The notes beneath the pieces were generated by a model. The model did no database searches, was not told the origin of the DNA, and saw only the letters and a program-made list of their open reading frames with translations. A DNA stretch of 64,000 bases from Arcobacter nitrofigilis DSM 7299 (GTDB lineage: Bacteria; Campylobacterota; Campylobacteria; Campylobacterales; Arcobacteraceae), in NCBI RefSeq assembly GCF_000092245.1, contig NC_014166.1:2852001-2916000 (forward strand). The letters are read 5' to 3'. Positions 27,982-37,131 of this stretch are shown piece by piece. The translations under genes were made by a program, and so were the position numbers. Position 1 is the first letter of the stretch; every line of letters starts with the position of its first letter.

Positions 27982-29010
27982 TTAATCTATACTTAAAATA
28001 GGTTTATCTTTTACATTAAAGGTCTCTACTATAAACTCATTGTTCATATGCGTTACTAAAATATATGATTCTTGATTATCTTTATTTTTTAGCATAAAAG
28101 AGGTATCTTTATCAACTACAATTTCATCAAAACCTAATGGTTTATATTGCTTTATTAAATCCTCTTTTAATTGCTCATAAGTGGTTTCATATCTATCATC
28201 AATAATCATTTTAAAGCTATTTTCATTATCAATAAATTCTATCTCATTTAACTTCTCTTGGGTTTCAATAATAGGCTGTTTGGAAATTATATATTCATAA
28301 GTCACAGATAAAAAACCAATAGTAAATACTGTTACAAAAATATTTAATAGTGAATATAAGATACTCAAATCAGAAGAGATCAAAGCCATAAGAAACTTAA
28401 TTACCAACCCATAAACAAAACTAACAACAGTAGCAAAAAGAATAGGGAAAATAATGACCATCATAAAAACTAATAATTTATAGTTTTTTGATAAAGCAAG
28501 AGCATCCCCAAAATCTAAGGGCTTATCAATAGCAATTGAAGGGAAGATTAGAGATATTCTTGAAGTAATCATTCCAATAAAACCTACAAGAACTACAACA
28601 ACTAATATATTGTAAAAATATGCAACATTAGAGCCAAAGAAGCCTTGAATAAACTTACCAATAAACAGGGAAATAAAATATACTAAAAAAAATACTAAGG
28701 CCATAAGTAAACCTAAGCCAATACCTTTTAAAATAAAACTTATTTCCCTTTGACCAAATTTGTAAACACCCCATTTAGGTGTCTCTTCTTCACTTAAAAG
28801 TAGTATTCTATGTACATTTATAGACATAACAATTGTCACCAAAAAAGATAGTGCAGTTAAGATATAAAAAGTACTTTTACTTATCATTATATGAGTACTG
28901 TAGTATTCAATAATAGATAATATAAGGAAAGGTATAAACAAAGCTCTCATTAAAATATACTTTTTCTCAAAAAGTAAATCTAGCGTTCTTTTAATAATCT
29001 CTTTGTACAT
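27982..29010 (-). CDS. Multi-pass membrane protein with C-terminal soluble domain
   Basis: A 342-residue protein. About six hydrophobic helices fill residues 17-245, then a ~95-residue soluble domain follows (EIEFIDNENSFKMIIDDRYETTYEQLKEDL...). The C-terminal part has alternating beta and helix and may be cytoplasmic. I recognise no catalytic motif. It ends the minus-strand run that starts with serB and tal; aroG-type DAHP synthase lies 21 bases upstream. Confidence 0.75.
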   Translation of the reverse strand: MYKEIIKRTLDLLFEKKYILMRALFIPFLILSIIEYYSTHIMISKSTFYILTALSFLVTIVMSINVHRILLLSEEETPKWGVYKFGQREISFILKGIGLGLLMALVFFLVYFISLFIGKFIQGFFGSNVAYFYNILVVVVLVGFIGMITSRISLIFPSIAIDKPLDFGDALALSKNYKLLVFMMVIIFPILFATVVSFVYGLVIKFLMALISSDLSILYSLLNIFVTVFTIGFLSVTYEYIISKQPIIETQEKLNEIEFIDNENSFKMIIDDRYETTYEQLKEDLIKQYKPLGFDEIVVDKDTSFMLKNKDNQESYILVTHMNNEFIVETFNVKDKPILSID

Positions 29011-29031
29011 ACTCTTTCCTTTTTTGAAGTT

Positions 29032-30384
29032 TTATCTTCTAGCTTCCTTTAAAGTTTCAGCAATCATAAATGATAATTCTAAGGCTTGATCTGCATTTAA
29101 TCTTGGGTCACATTGTGTATGATATCTACTTGCAAGTCCCTCTTGAGTAATAGCAGAACTTGTACTTCCTGTACACTCAGTTACATTTTGTCCTGTCATT
29201 TCAAGGTGAATTCCACCTGCAACTGTACCTTGGGCACTATGTATTTGGAAGAATTGTTTTACTTCATTTAAAATCGATTCAAAATCTCTTGTTTTGTATC
29301 CATTATCAGTTTTTATTGTATTGCCATGCATAGGATCACTTGACCATAATACATTTTTACCCTCAGCTTTTACTCTTTTTAATAAGTTTGGATAGATATC
29401 ACCTATCTTTTGGGCACCCATTCTAACAATAAGATTTAATCTTCCAGCTTCATTTTCAGGATTTAAAGCATCAATTAATCTAATTAATTCATCCTCTTTC
29501 ATAGAAGGTCCTACTTTACATCCTATAGGATTCTTGATACCTCTAAAGTACTCTAAATGTGCACCATCTAATTCTCTTGTTCTATCACCTATCCATAACA
29601 TATGAGCAGAACAATCATACCAATCACCAGTTAAAGAATCTCTTCTTGTAAGTGCTTCCTCATAATTTAATAAAAGTGCTTCATGTGAAGTATAAAGGGT
29701 AGTTTGACTTAGTTGTTGTGTATTTTCTGATGTAATTCCACAAGCATTCATGAAAGCTAAAGTTTCAGAAATCTTATTTGCTAAATCATCATATTTTACA
29801 CCTAAAGTGTGATCTTTGATAAAATCTAAATTCCACTCATGGACTTGTTGTAAATCTGCCATTCCCCCTCGTAAAAATGCTCTTAAAAGATTTAGTGTAG
29901 CTGCACTTTGGTTATAAGCTTTTAAAAGTTTTTTAGGCTTTGGTAATCTTGATTTTTCATCAAATTTAACAGAATTTACTATATCTCCTCTATATGAAGG
30001 AAGAGCAAGTCCATCAATATTTTCAAAGTCATCACTTCTTGGTTTTGCAAATTGACCTGCTATTCTTCCCACTTTCACAACTGGACAACCACCAGAAAAA
30101 GTTAAAACAATAGCCATTTGCATCATTACTTTAAATAAATCTTTAATATTATTTGCATTGAATGCATCAAATGATTCTGCACAATCTCCACCTTGAAGTA
30201 AAAAAGCTTTTCCTGCTACAACATCGGCTAGTTTGCTTTTTAAGTTTCTAGCTTCCCCTGCAAAGATTAAAGGAGGATAAGAAGCTAACTCTTTTTCCAC
30301 TTTAGTAAGTTTTTCTAAATCATTATATGTTGGTTGTTGTTTTATTGGAAAATCTCTCCAAGATTTTGGATTCCAGTTATTCAT
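29032..30384 (-). CDS. 3-deoxy-7-phosphoheptulonate synthase, class II
   Basis: First step of the shikimate pathway: condenses PEP and erythrose-4-phosphate. The 450-residue protein is the class II (plant-type) enzyme, shown by [29 protein letters not shown], the metal-ligand segment [11 protein letters not shown], and [13 protein letters not shown] near the C-terminus. Campylobacterota often use this class. It follows tal by 28 bases on the same strand, and tal makes or uses erythrose-4-phosphate, so a functional link is plausible. Confidence 0.96.
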   Translation of the reverse strand: MNNWNPKSWRDFPIKQQPTYNDLEKLTKVEKELASYPPLIFAGEARNLKSKLADVVAGKAFLLQGGDCAESFDAFNANNIKDLFKVMMQMAIVLTFSGGCPVVKVGRIAGQFAKPRSDDFENIDGLALPSYRGDIVNSVKFDEKSRLPKPKKLLKAYNQSAATLNLLRAFLRGGMADLQQVHEWNLDFIKDHTLGVKYDDLANKISETLAFMNACGITSENTQQLSQTTLYTSHEALLLNYEEALTRRDSLTGDWYDCSAHMLWIGDRTRELDGAHLEYFRGIKNPIGCKVGPSMKEDELIRLIDALNPENEAGRLNLIVRMGAQKIGDIYPNLLKRVKAEGKNVLWSSDPMHGNTIKTDNGYKTRDFESILNEVKQFFQIHSAQGTVAGGIHLEMTGQNVTECTGSTSSAITQEGLASRYHTQCDPRLNADQALELSFMIAETLKEARR

Positions 30385-30412
30385 ACTCTTTACCTTTTTT
30401 ATATTTTAATTA

Positions 30413-31405
30413 TTACGCTTTTAATTTTGATAAAAGCTCTTCAAATGATACTTTAAATGCTTCTAAACCATCACTTAATAGTGTCTCATATATCTCATTT
30501 GTATCAATACCATGTTTTGTAAGCATTTTGAAAAATTCATCACACTCATCTTCAGTGATTATTTTGCTAGGTTCCGTACTACCACTTTGTACATAGTCTT
30601 CAATAGTAGCCAAAGGGGCAGTATTTACACTATTTGGATAAAGTAAATTATCCACATAATAAGTTGATGGTAATTCATCACCTTTTACACCAGTACTAGC
30701 AAAAAGTGTTCTTATATTATCATTATGGAATTTATTTATTTCATGATAACATTTTACAGCATTTATAATACCTAATTTGGCTTTTTCTATACCTTTTGCT
30801 CCAAACTTATTATCACACAATCTATCAAATCTTGATACAAAAATAGAAATAACAGCCTTTGATTCTGTAATTGATTTTTCCATACCTCTATTTAAGGCAT
30901 TTGCACAACTAATAGCTTGTTCTGGTGAAAAGATTAGTGTTGCATTTACATTTATACCTTGTGAAGCTAATTCTTCCATGGCTTTATATCCAGCTTTTGT
31001 TGCAGGAACTTTAATCATTACATTATCATATGCAATTGTTTTATAAAGTCTAATTCCCTCTTCAATAGTACCCTCAGCATCATCACTAAGTGTTGGGTCA
31101 ACTTCTAGTGAGATAAATCCATCATCACTATCATTTTTATTCATAGGCTCTAGTATCTCAGCTGCTCTTTTAATATCAGTCATAGCTACTTCTTCATAAA
31201 TAGTCTTAGCTGTATTTACTTGTAAAATTCCTAATTGTTGTTTATATGCAACAGAGTTTGAAATTGATGATGCAAAAATAGCAGGATTTGATGTAGCACC
31301 TTGAATAACTTCATCTTTTACCAAATCTTGAAATTGATTTTCTAAAAAATCTCTTTCAATAAAATCACACCATAGCGAAAAATTTATATCTTCTTTTAAA
31401 CTCAT
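30413..31405 (-). CDS. tal: Transaldolase
   Basis: Exchanges a three-carbon unit between sedoheptulose-7-P and glyceraldehyde-3-P in the non-oxidative pentose phosphate pathway. The 330-residue protein has QGATSNPAIFASS (substrate pocket), VMIKVPAT, which contains the Schiff-base Lys, and GINVNATLIFSPEQA. It is of the longer, Campylobacterota-type. It lies 28 bases upstream of the class II DAHP synthase gene. Confidence 0.96.
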   Translation of the reverse strand: MSLKEDINFSLWCDFIERDFLENQFQDLVKDEVIQGATSNPAIFASSISNSVAYKQQLGILQVNTAKTIYEEVAMTDIKRAAEILEPMNKNDSDDGFISLEVDPTLSDDAEGTIEEGIRLYKTIAYDNVMIKVPATKAGYKAMEELASQGINVNATLIFSPEQAISCANALNRGMEKSITESKAVISIFVSRFDRLCDNKFGAKGIEKAKLGIINAVKCYHEINKFHNDNIRTLFASTGVKGDELPSTYYVDNLLYPNSVNTAPLATIEDYVQSGSTEPSKIITEDECDEFFKMLTKHGIDTNEIYETLLSDGLEAFKVSFEELLSKLKA

Positions 31406-31500
31406 TTTAACTCCTTTTAATAGTCCCTAACAATAGAAACCTTTTCTTTTAATACCTCTTTTAGTGATGAAAAAATTCAACCCCTAAAGAGACAAATCCT

Positions 31501-31526
31501 AAAAGCGTTCTAAGACGCTATTTTTT
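31501..31526. terminator. Hairpin between serB and tal
   Basis: AGCGT (31504-31508) and ACGCT (31515-31519) with a 6-base loop, A4 on the left and T6 on the right. It can act on the minus strand after serB (short T-run) or on the plus strand. Confidence 0.5.
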
Positions 31527-32145
31527 AAATATGTTCCAAGATTTGTGTTAAATCTTTTGTATCAACAATGATATTTGCCTCTTTTTTCAAAATATCTTTT
31601 GCACAAAAAGCAACTCTTTTGTCTGCATATGGAAACATCGATACATCATTTGCTCCATCTCCTGCAACTAGTGTATTCTCTTTTGAAACGCCTAACATTG
31701 CTTGAACTCTTTGTATCATATCACCTTTAGAAAAACCAAACATCATATCCCCACCAACAAGTCCAGTTAGAATCCCATTTTTATGATGTAAGATATTTGA
31801 AAAATCTGCATCAAGTCCAAGTTTCTCTTTAGCAGGAGTTGTTCCTATTCTAAAGCCACCTGAAAAACATACAACCTTGTATCCCTTCTCTTTTAGTTTT
31901 GCAACTGTTTCCATTGCTCCTGGCATAAGTGGTAGACTTTTACAAATATCTACAGCCAAAGAGTTTTCTAAGCCTTTTAATAAAGCCACTCTTTCAATGA
32001 GTGATTCAAAAAAGTCCAATCTTCCAGCCATGGCTTCTTCTGTGATTTTTGCAACTTTCTCTTCAAGACCTAAAGGTTTTGCTAGAAAATCAATAGTTTC
32101 TCCATCCATCAAAGTTGAATCAAAATCAAATACAGCTAATTTCAT
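31525..32145 (-). CDS. serB: Phosphoserine phosphatase
   Basis: Haloacid-dehalogenase-type hydrolase making L-serine from phosphoserine. The 206-residue protein has the DxDxT motif as DFDSTLMDGE at residue 7, the SGGFRIG loop with the conserved Ser, and GDGANDVSMF near residue 165 binding Mg. It lacks the ACT domain of the longer E. coli SerB, as usual in this group. It is separated from tal by a hairpin and from ruvX by a divergent promoter region. Confidence 0.95.
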   Translation of the reverse strand: MKLAVFDFDSTLMDGETIDFLAKPLGLEEKVAKITEEAMAGRLDFFESLIERVALLKGLENSLAVDICKSLPLMPGAMETVAKLKEKGYKVVCFSGGFRIGTTPAKEKLGLDADFSNILHHKNGILTGLVGGDMMFGFSKGDMIQRVQAMLGVSKENTLVAGDGANDVSMFPYADKRVAFCAKDILKKEANIIVDTKDLTQILEHI

Positions 32146-32255
32146 CGTTTATCCTACTCATATATCATTGTTTATATTTTTAAAAAAGATATATATTACC
32201 AAAATTATACTAAAATGATTACTTTACGGTTTCAAAGTAAAGATAAGGAAAATGA

Positions 32256-32636
32256 TTGAAATTAGCATCTATTGATATAGGATTAAAGAGAATTGGCGTA
32301 GCTTTAAGCCTTACAAAGACCATAGTTACCCCACAAACAGCCATTTTAAGAAAAAATAGAAATCAAGCTTCAAATGATGTTGATAATTTTTTAAAAGAGT
32401 GGGAAATAGAGAAACTTATTGTTGGCTTTCCAAGTTCAAGTGATGATATGCAAAAAAGAGTAAAACACTTCGTAAATCTTCTAAAATTTGAAGGAGAGAT
32501 TGTTTTCCAAGAAGAGAATATGAGTTCCATAGAAGCAGAAGAGCTAATGAAAGGTGATATCAAATACAAAAGGGATGGAAGAGTTGATTCCCTTGCAGCT
32601 AAAATAATACTTGAGAGATATTTGGCAAAAAATTAA
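32256..32636 (+). CDS. ruvX: Holliday-junction resolvase-like protein RuvX (YqgF)
   Basis: A 126-residue RNase H-like nuclease, implicated in 16S rRNA 5' maturation or Holliday-junction processing. SIDIGLKRIGVALS is the first acidic motif; VGFPSSSDDMQKRVKHFVNLL and DSLAAKIILERYL the others. The start is a TTG with AAGGAA 6 bases upstream; an ATG a few bases earlier is in another frame and stops after seven codons. A promoter-like TATACT lies upstream. Confidence 0.94.
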   Translation: MKLASIDIGLKRIGVALSLTKTIVTPQTAILRKNRNQASNDVDNFLKEWEIEKLIVGFPSSSDDMQKRVKHFVNLLKFEGEIVFQEENMSSIEAEELMKGDIKYKRDGRVDSLAAKIILERYLAKN

Positions 32637-32670
32637 TTATAGAAAATTTCTAATTTTTAAAATCTCTCTT

Positions 32671-32723
32671 GTGCCCTTTTAGGGCCACGCTTTGTTACTT
32701 TTTTCAACGATAAAATAAGTAAC
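32671..32723. repeat. Two adjacent hairpins resembling a dispersed intergenic repeat
   Basis: GCCCT-TTT-AGGGC (32673-32685) within GTGCCCTTTTAGGGCCAC, then GTTACTT (32694-32700) pairing with AAGTAAC (32717-32723). The composition (locally GC-rich GTGCCC, CTTTGTTACTTTTTTC) differs from the surroundings and recalls intergenic repeats seen in many proteobacteria. The gap 32637-32837 holds nothing else that I can support. Confidence 0.5.
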
Positions 32724-32837
32724 CAAAAAATCTGTTTTCAATTGCTATCGCTAAGGTTATCTTTCATTAGTATAATTATTTTATTATGAGATTAAGTAAA
32801 TTCTACTATTCATTTTTCTCATTATTTGTCCCAGATT

Positions 32838-33164
32838 TTAGTAATATTTTTCAATATCAATAGTTTCTATATTGCATTTGGGACAAATACCTTTTTCTAA
32901 ATCTGAAAAGAAATATGTTTTTTTACATTCTGGACATTTTGTGTACTCAACAGTATTTCTTTTATTTCTTTCCTTAAACTTAAGAATAATGCCTATTATA
33001 ATAAAAAAAGAACCTAAAATATAACCCAAATTATCATACTGAATATTTACTCCACCCATTGGCATTCCAGGGGATACTCCTATATTTTTAGAAAAAAATG
33101 ACACTACCCCTGATATAATAAATATTGTTGAAGTTTTTGTTAATACTTTCATTTTATTATCCAA
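32838..33164 (-). CDS. Small membrane protein with a C-terminal zinc ribbon
   Basis: A 108-residue protein with two hydrophobic segments (about residues 10-28 and 45-63) and a C-terminal ribbon CPECKKTYFFSDLEKGICPKC, i.e. C-x2-C-x13-C-x2-C. The cluster is likely to bind zinc on the cytoplasmic face. No recognised family or function. It is followed by the LpoB-like gene downstream on neither strand in a clear operon, as it is the last gene of the minus run after LpoB (19-base gap). Confidence 0.72.
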   Translation of the reverse strand: MDNKMKVLTKTSTIFIISGVVSFFSKNIGVSPGMPMGGVNIQYDNLGYILGSFFIIIGIILKFKERNKRNTVEYTKCPECKKTYFFSDLEKGICPKCNIETIDIEKYY

Positions 33165-33183
33165 TTACTTCTTTCTTATCTCC

Positions 33184-33795
33184 CTACCAAGTCACAGTAT
33201 CATTTGAGCCAATTTTTCCTATAACTACCTCATCTTCCCAAGTTACAAGTCCAGTTTTAATATCTGTTAGTGAAAGTTGAAAATAGTATTCAACTATTTG
33301 CTCATCTCTATTTGCTTTTGCTGTTCTTTGTAAAATACTTCCTGATAATGAAAGACTAGGTGCATAAAGTGTATTTTTTTGTATTGTAGTACTTTTTTTG
33401 AACTCATCATTATTTCTTAGTTTTCTAGTATCTTGAGCTAAATCATCCCTTTGAGTTCCAACAGCTGATGTAAGTATTGCTTTTCCTGAGTTTAATATTG
33501 CTATTCCTAACTTTTTAGTTAAAAATTTTACATCAAACCTTTGAGTAGTATCATTTACAATATCACTCATCATAACTACGCTTTTTCCCCCACCACTTTT
33601 ATCTAAAGCACCACTTGATAACAATGATTTAGCCATATCACTAGCTGCTTTTTCAAAATCTTGTCTATCAATTCCCATAGTTACAATTGAAGATTTTGGA
33701 GAATTTTCTGGTAAATACTCAGGTTTATGAGTACAACCTGCAAAAAATATTGTTCCCATAAATAGTGTTGAAATTATTAGTTTTTTATTTTTCAT
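33184..33795 (-). CDS. LpoB-like penicillin-binding-protein activator lipoprotein
   Basis: A 203-residue lipoprotein. The lipobox FAGC (Cys21) follows a signal helix; the domain runs as in LpoB/YcfM: QDFEKAASDMAKSLLSSGAL, VVMMSDIVNDTTQRFDVKFLT, then LYAPSLSLSGSI and LSLTDIKTGLVTWEDEVVIGK. In enterobacteria LpoB activates PBP1B across the periplasm; here the partner is unknown. It lies directly downstream of the YcfL-like gene (8 bases), as in E. coli, and of a COG3014 protein. Confidence 0.88.
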   Translation of the reverse strand: MKNKKLIISTLFMGTIFFAGCTHKPEYLPENSPKSSIVTMGIDRQDFEKAASDMAKSLLSSGALDKSGGGKSVVMMSDIVNDTTQRFDVKFLTKKLGIAILNSGKAILTSAVGTQRDDLAQDTRKLRNNDEFKKSTTIQKNTLYAPSLSLSGSILQRTAKANRDEQIVEYYFQLSLTDIKTGLVTWEDEVVIGKIGSNDTVTW

Positions 33796-33803
33796 TTTTT
33801 TCC

Positions 33804-34247
33804 TTAATTTTGATATTCATAATGGCTACTATCTTTTCTTTGTTCATCATCTCTACTTGTATCTTGTACTCTTATTACAAAATCTTTGATTTGATTTGAA
33901 GGGGATACGCCATTAATAGTAAAATCCCTATTCTCTTCCACTGTTGCCATTTTCCATTTAGATAAAATTGTTTTTACAATAAAACCATTTTTATCTATCC
34001 AATCTATCTTATAAGCTACATTTCTATTCATATAAGTTGTATTTTTAAATCTAGCTTGTACAACCCAAAAGCCATCACTTTTTTGAAAATAGTTTAGTTT
34101 TTCAAGCTTTAACCAGCTATCCAAAGCTTTATCTATTACTATGTGTGAGTCATCGCTTATTTTAGGCTCAACTTTTACTTCTTTTTGTGCACACCCACTA
34201 AAAAGCATAACACTTATTATTGTAATAATCAAATATATCTTTTTCAT
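33804..34247 (-). CDS. YcfL-family (DUF1425) lipoprotein
   Basis: A 147-residue lipoprotein with lipobox FSGC (Cys19). The domain matches DUF1425/YcfL: GFWVVQARFKNTTYMNRNVAYKIDWIDKNGFIV is typical for a beta-sandwich that probably modulates the adjacent LpoB-like protein. It sits 9 bases after the COG3014 gene and 8 before the LpoB-like gene. The YcfL-LpoB neighbourhood is conserved between very distant proteobacteria. Confidence 0.82.
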   Translation of the reverse strand: MKKIYLIITIISVMLFSGCAQKEVKVEPKISDDSHIVIDKALDSWLKLEKLNYFQKSDGFWVVQARFKNTTYMNRNVAYKIDWIDKNGFIVKTILSKWKMATVEENRDFTINGVSPSNQIKDFVIRVQDTSRDDEQRKDSSHYEYQN

Positions 34248-34256
34248 AAATCTCCT

Positions 34257-35591
34257 TTAAAATAAAATCTTATGAATTATATTATTTCCTATGACTTGTG
34301 ATTTTACATAAATTAATGCATTTTTATCATTAGGAATAAAAACTTCTTTTATAATTTTACCTTCATTATTTTTAATTTCAATTGGTTTTCCATCAAGTTT
34401 TACCCTTAAACTTTGAAAATTCTTAGGTAAAGCAGTCCAGGACCTCACATCAGCTCTATTTGTAAAGCTTTGATATAAAAATCCTAAGAACCCAGCTAAA
34501 GGACTAGAATCATTGAGTTGTTTTTGGGTAATCGTTTTTGTAATTGTATTTGCTATTGCCTCGCTTAAAATAGCTGGAAATCTTTTTTTAAATTCTGTTT
34601 TTATTACATTATCCATATTACAAACTTCTGTTGTATCTTTTCCATTAATATCTAAATAAGCATATGAACTACTTCTTTCAACAATTTTTGGCAAAGCAAT
34701 ACCTGTATATATGACATTTCTTGAAAATATAAATAAAGGAATATCAATTCTTATCTCATCTTTTATCATTCCTTGCCCATTTTCATATATAATCCAAGCA
34801 TATTTTTCTTTTGATTCTCTCAAAGATGAATCAAGATATTTATTACTAAGTTTATAGTCACTTTTTATTTGCTTATTTGATGGTTGCATTTCCATAGACT
34901 CTTTTAATAAATCCCTTGCCTTAACTGTATCTCCATCTAATAAAAAATATACTCCAGCCATATAGGTTGTAAAAGGATTTATAAAATCAGGATATGCTTT
35001 AAAATCATTTAACAAACTATCATATTGTTTATATACAGTATCTTCTGCTTCTTTGTTCTCTTTTTCTAAATTCGCCTCTTTTTTTTGTATCTCACTTCTA
35101 AAATAATCTTTTGCTCTTCTTTGTCTATCCAAAGCTCTATTAAACTCTACTCTTGTATTTGCACTATCATGTAAACTTGCGTAATTTAAAGCTTTATAAG
35201 TATTTACCATCACTTTTTCATAAATATTTCCCTCATACTCATTTGCATTATTATTTACTAAAATACTTTTTGAAGCCTCTAAGGTATTATCAAAAATTGT
35301 GTCTTCATCTACTGTTTGTTTATACTTCTCTTCTGCTTCATCAAAAAATCCATTACTTTTTTTATATGCAAAACAATTTCTTGCCAATGAACCACCTTGA
35401 ATACCCCAAAGTATTGGGTCATCATTATCTTTTATCTTTTCTTCTATTTGAGTATAATCACAATTTTTTGATTCTAAGTTATTATCAAAAGTATTCATAC
35501 TATCTTGATAACCACTTATAGCTGCACACCCACAAAAAGAAAATACAAATATAGTATTAAAAAAAAGTTTTATACACTCTTTTTTTTTCAT
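34257..35591 (-). CDS. COG3014 family lipoprotein
   Basis: A 444-residue protein. A signal peptide ends with CGCAAISGYQ, giving a lipoprotein cysteine around residue 20. Helical repeats with TPR-like character (FKAYPDFINPFTTYMAGVYFLLDGDTVKARDLLKESMEMQP) are seen around residues 190-245, followed by a beta-rich C-terminal part. COG3014 proteins are commonly encoded with YcfL and LpoB-like lipoproteins, as here. They probably work together on a peptidoglycan synthase (inference). The gene is the first of the three lipoprotein genes and follows acpS by 2 bases. Confidence 0.82.
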   Translation of the reverse strand: MKKKECIKLFFNTIFVFSFCGCAAISGYQDSMNTFDNNLESKNCDYTQIEEKIKDNDDPILWGIQGGSLARNCFAYKKSNGFFDEAEEKYKQTVDEDTIFDNTLEASKSILVNNNANEYEGNIYEKVMVNTYKALNYASLHDSANTRVEFNRALDRQRRAKDYFRSEIQKKEANLEKENKEAEDTVYKQYDSLLNDFKAYPDFINPFTTYMAGVYFLLDGDTVKARDLLKESMEMQPSNKQIKSDYKLSNKYLDSSLRESKEKYAWIIYENGQGMIKDEIRIDIPLFIFSRNVIYTGIALPKIVERSSSYAYLDINGKDTTEVCNMDNVIKTEFKKRFPAILSEAIANTITKTITQKQLNDSSPLAGFLGFLYQSFTNRADVRSWTALPKNFQSLRVKLDGKPIEIKNNEGKIIKEVFIPNDKNALIYVKSQVIGNNIIHKILF

Positions 35592-35593
35592 AA

Positions 35594-35944
35594 TTAATTT
35601 TTCTCTAAAGCTACAACAGCTATTGCAAAACCAGTATCATGGGTAATAGAAAGGTGGGCACTTTTTATTGAAAAGTTATCTATAACTTTTTGTGAGAAAG
35701 TTATAAGAGGAGCATTTTTAACTGTTTTTGAAATAATAATATCATGAAAACCGCACTCTGCTCCTATTCCACAAGCAAGAGCCTTACTTGCAGCCTCTTT
35801 TGCAGCCCAAAAACCAGCAGCAGTTTCAACTTTTTTTATTAAATCTATTTCACTTTTATTTAAAAATCTTTCATAAGCTTTATTACCAAACTTTTCATAC
35901 AGCTTTTCAATTCTTTTTATACTTACTACATCTATCCCAATCAT
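35594..35944 (-). CDS. acpS: Holo-[acyl-carrier-protein] synthase
   Basis: Transfers phosphopantetheine from CoA to acyl carrier protein. The 116-residue protein has the two family motifs: MIGIDVVSIKRIEKLYEKFG with the Mg-binding Asp, and FWAAKEAASKAL with the second acidic residue; SLSITHDTGFAIA-like text (HLSITHDTGFAIAVVAL) ends the fold. It starts the minus-strand run containing the three lipoprotein genes. Confidence 0.95.
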   Translation of the reverse strand: MIGIDVVSIKRIEKLYEKFGNKAYERFLNKSEIDLIKKVETAAGFWAAKEAASKALACGIGAECGFHDIIISKTVKNAPLITFSQKVIDNFSIKSAHLSITHDTGFAIAVVALEKN

Positions 35945-36103
35945 TTTTAACCTAAATATTTATTCTTAATTTATTAATTGTATAATTCTATCTTAATTTT
36001 ATAAACAAGATTTTAATTATATTTATATTTTCATAAATAGCCTAAAATAATATAACAAATGCTAAAATACTTTTTTATATAAAATCCCTAGGAGATAGAA
36101 GAA

Positions 36104-37063
36104 TTGAAATTACTAATAAACAAGCTTTTGTACTTATTAATCATGCTTTTTATTATTAGTCTAATATCTTTTTTAGCTATACATCTTGCTCCTAATTCAT
36201 TTTTTGCAAGTGGAGATTTAAATCCAAACATCACAGAAGAGTCAATCAAACACTTAAAGTCTATTTATGGCTTAGATAAACCACTTTATGTGCAATATTT
36301 TTCTTGGCTTTTTGCAATATTTCATCTTGATTTTGGCATCTCTTTTAGCTCAGGAGAAATGGTTAAAAATGAGATTTTAAATAGAATCCCAATAACACTT
36401 GCTTTAAATATTACCTCTATGATTTTTATATTTATATTATCACTTTATTTAGGTATTAAATCAGCTCTAAATAAATCAACTTTTTTTGATAAATTTACTG
36501 GTCAACTTTCACTTTTAAGTTTCTCTATGCCCTCTTTTTATTTAGCACTACTTGGTGTTTTAATTTTTGCAGTTAATTTTGAAGTTCTACCTATATCTGG
36601 ATTGCATAGTGTAAAAGATGATGGAAGTTTTACTTACTATTTAGATTTTGCAAAACATTTAGTTTTACCAATATTTATAATTGTTTTTGGGGGAATTGGA
36701 AGTTTAACTTTATACATAAGATCACTTACAATAGAGATACTAAAAAGTGACTATATCTTTTTTGCCAAAGCTAGAGGATTAAGCAAAAAACAAATTTTGA
36801 GATACTATATTTTACCAAATCTATACCCACCAGTTATTACAATACTTGGATTATCACTTCCAGGAATTATTGGTGGGTCTGTTATACTTGAAACAATATT
36901 TTCAATAGATGGAATGGGCTTACTATTTTTTCATAGTGCCTTAGCCCATGATTATCCAGTTATTATGGGAATACTTATTATTGGAGCATTTCTAACCCTT
37001 CTTGGAAATATGTTTGCTGATTTAGTTTTACTAAAACTCAATCCAAATTTTGATACAAAATAA
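36104..37063 (+). CDS. Dipeptide/oligopeptide ABC transporter permease, DppB/OppB type
   Basis: A 319-residue membrane protein of the DppB/OppB family. LLYLLIMLFIISLISFLAIHLAPNSFF is the first helix, and the EAA loop reads ARGLSKKQILRYYILPNLYPPVITILGLSLPGIIGGSVILETIFSIDGMG. About six helices are visible. The start is TTG with AGGAG upstream. No second permease, binding protein or ATPase is adjacent; the next gene is panC. The cognate parts must lie elsewhere or have been lost. Confidence 0.92.
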   Translation: MKLLINKLLYLLIMLFIISLISFLAIHLAPNSFFASGDLNPNITEESIKHLKSIYGLDKPLYVQYFSWLFAIFHLDFGISFSSGEMVKNEILNRIPITLALNITSMIFIFILSLYLGIKSALNKSTFFDKFTGQLSLLSFSMPSFYLALLGVLIFAVNFEVLPISGLHSVKDDGSFTYYLDFAKHLVLPIFIIVFGGIGSLTLYIRSLTIEILKSDYIFFAKARGLSKKQILRYYILPNLYPPVITILGLSLPGIIGGSVILETIFSIDGMGLLFFHSALAHDYPVIMGILIIGAFLTLLGNMFADLVLLKLNPNFDTK

Positions 37064-37131
37064 AAAGAGTAAAAAAAAGTAATTAAAGACAAAGGTTCCT
37101 TTAACCTAGGAACTAATTTAAAGGAGATTTA

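Noticed and set aside
35153-35521. 122-residue plus-strand frame inside the COG3014 gene
   Set aside because: Tyr/His/Leu-rich shadow of a well-supported lipoprotein gene on the other strand.
35975-36000. TTGTATA half-site before the DppB-type gene
   Set aside because: Only one arm is present and no TATACAA follows at 5 bases. In DNA this AT-rich a 7-mer is expected by chance.
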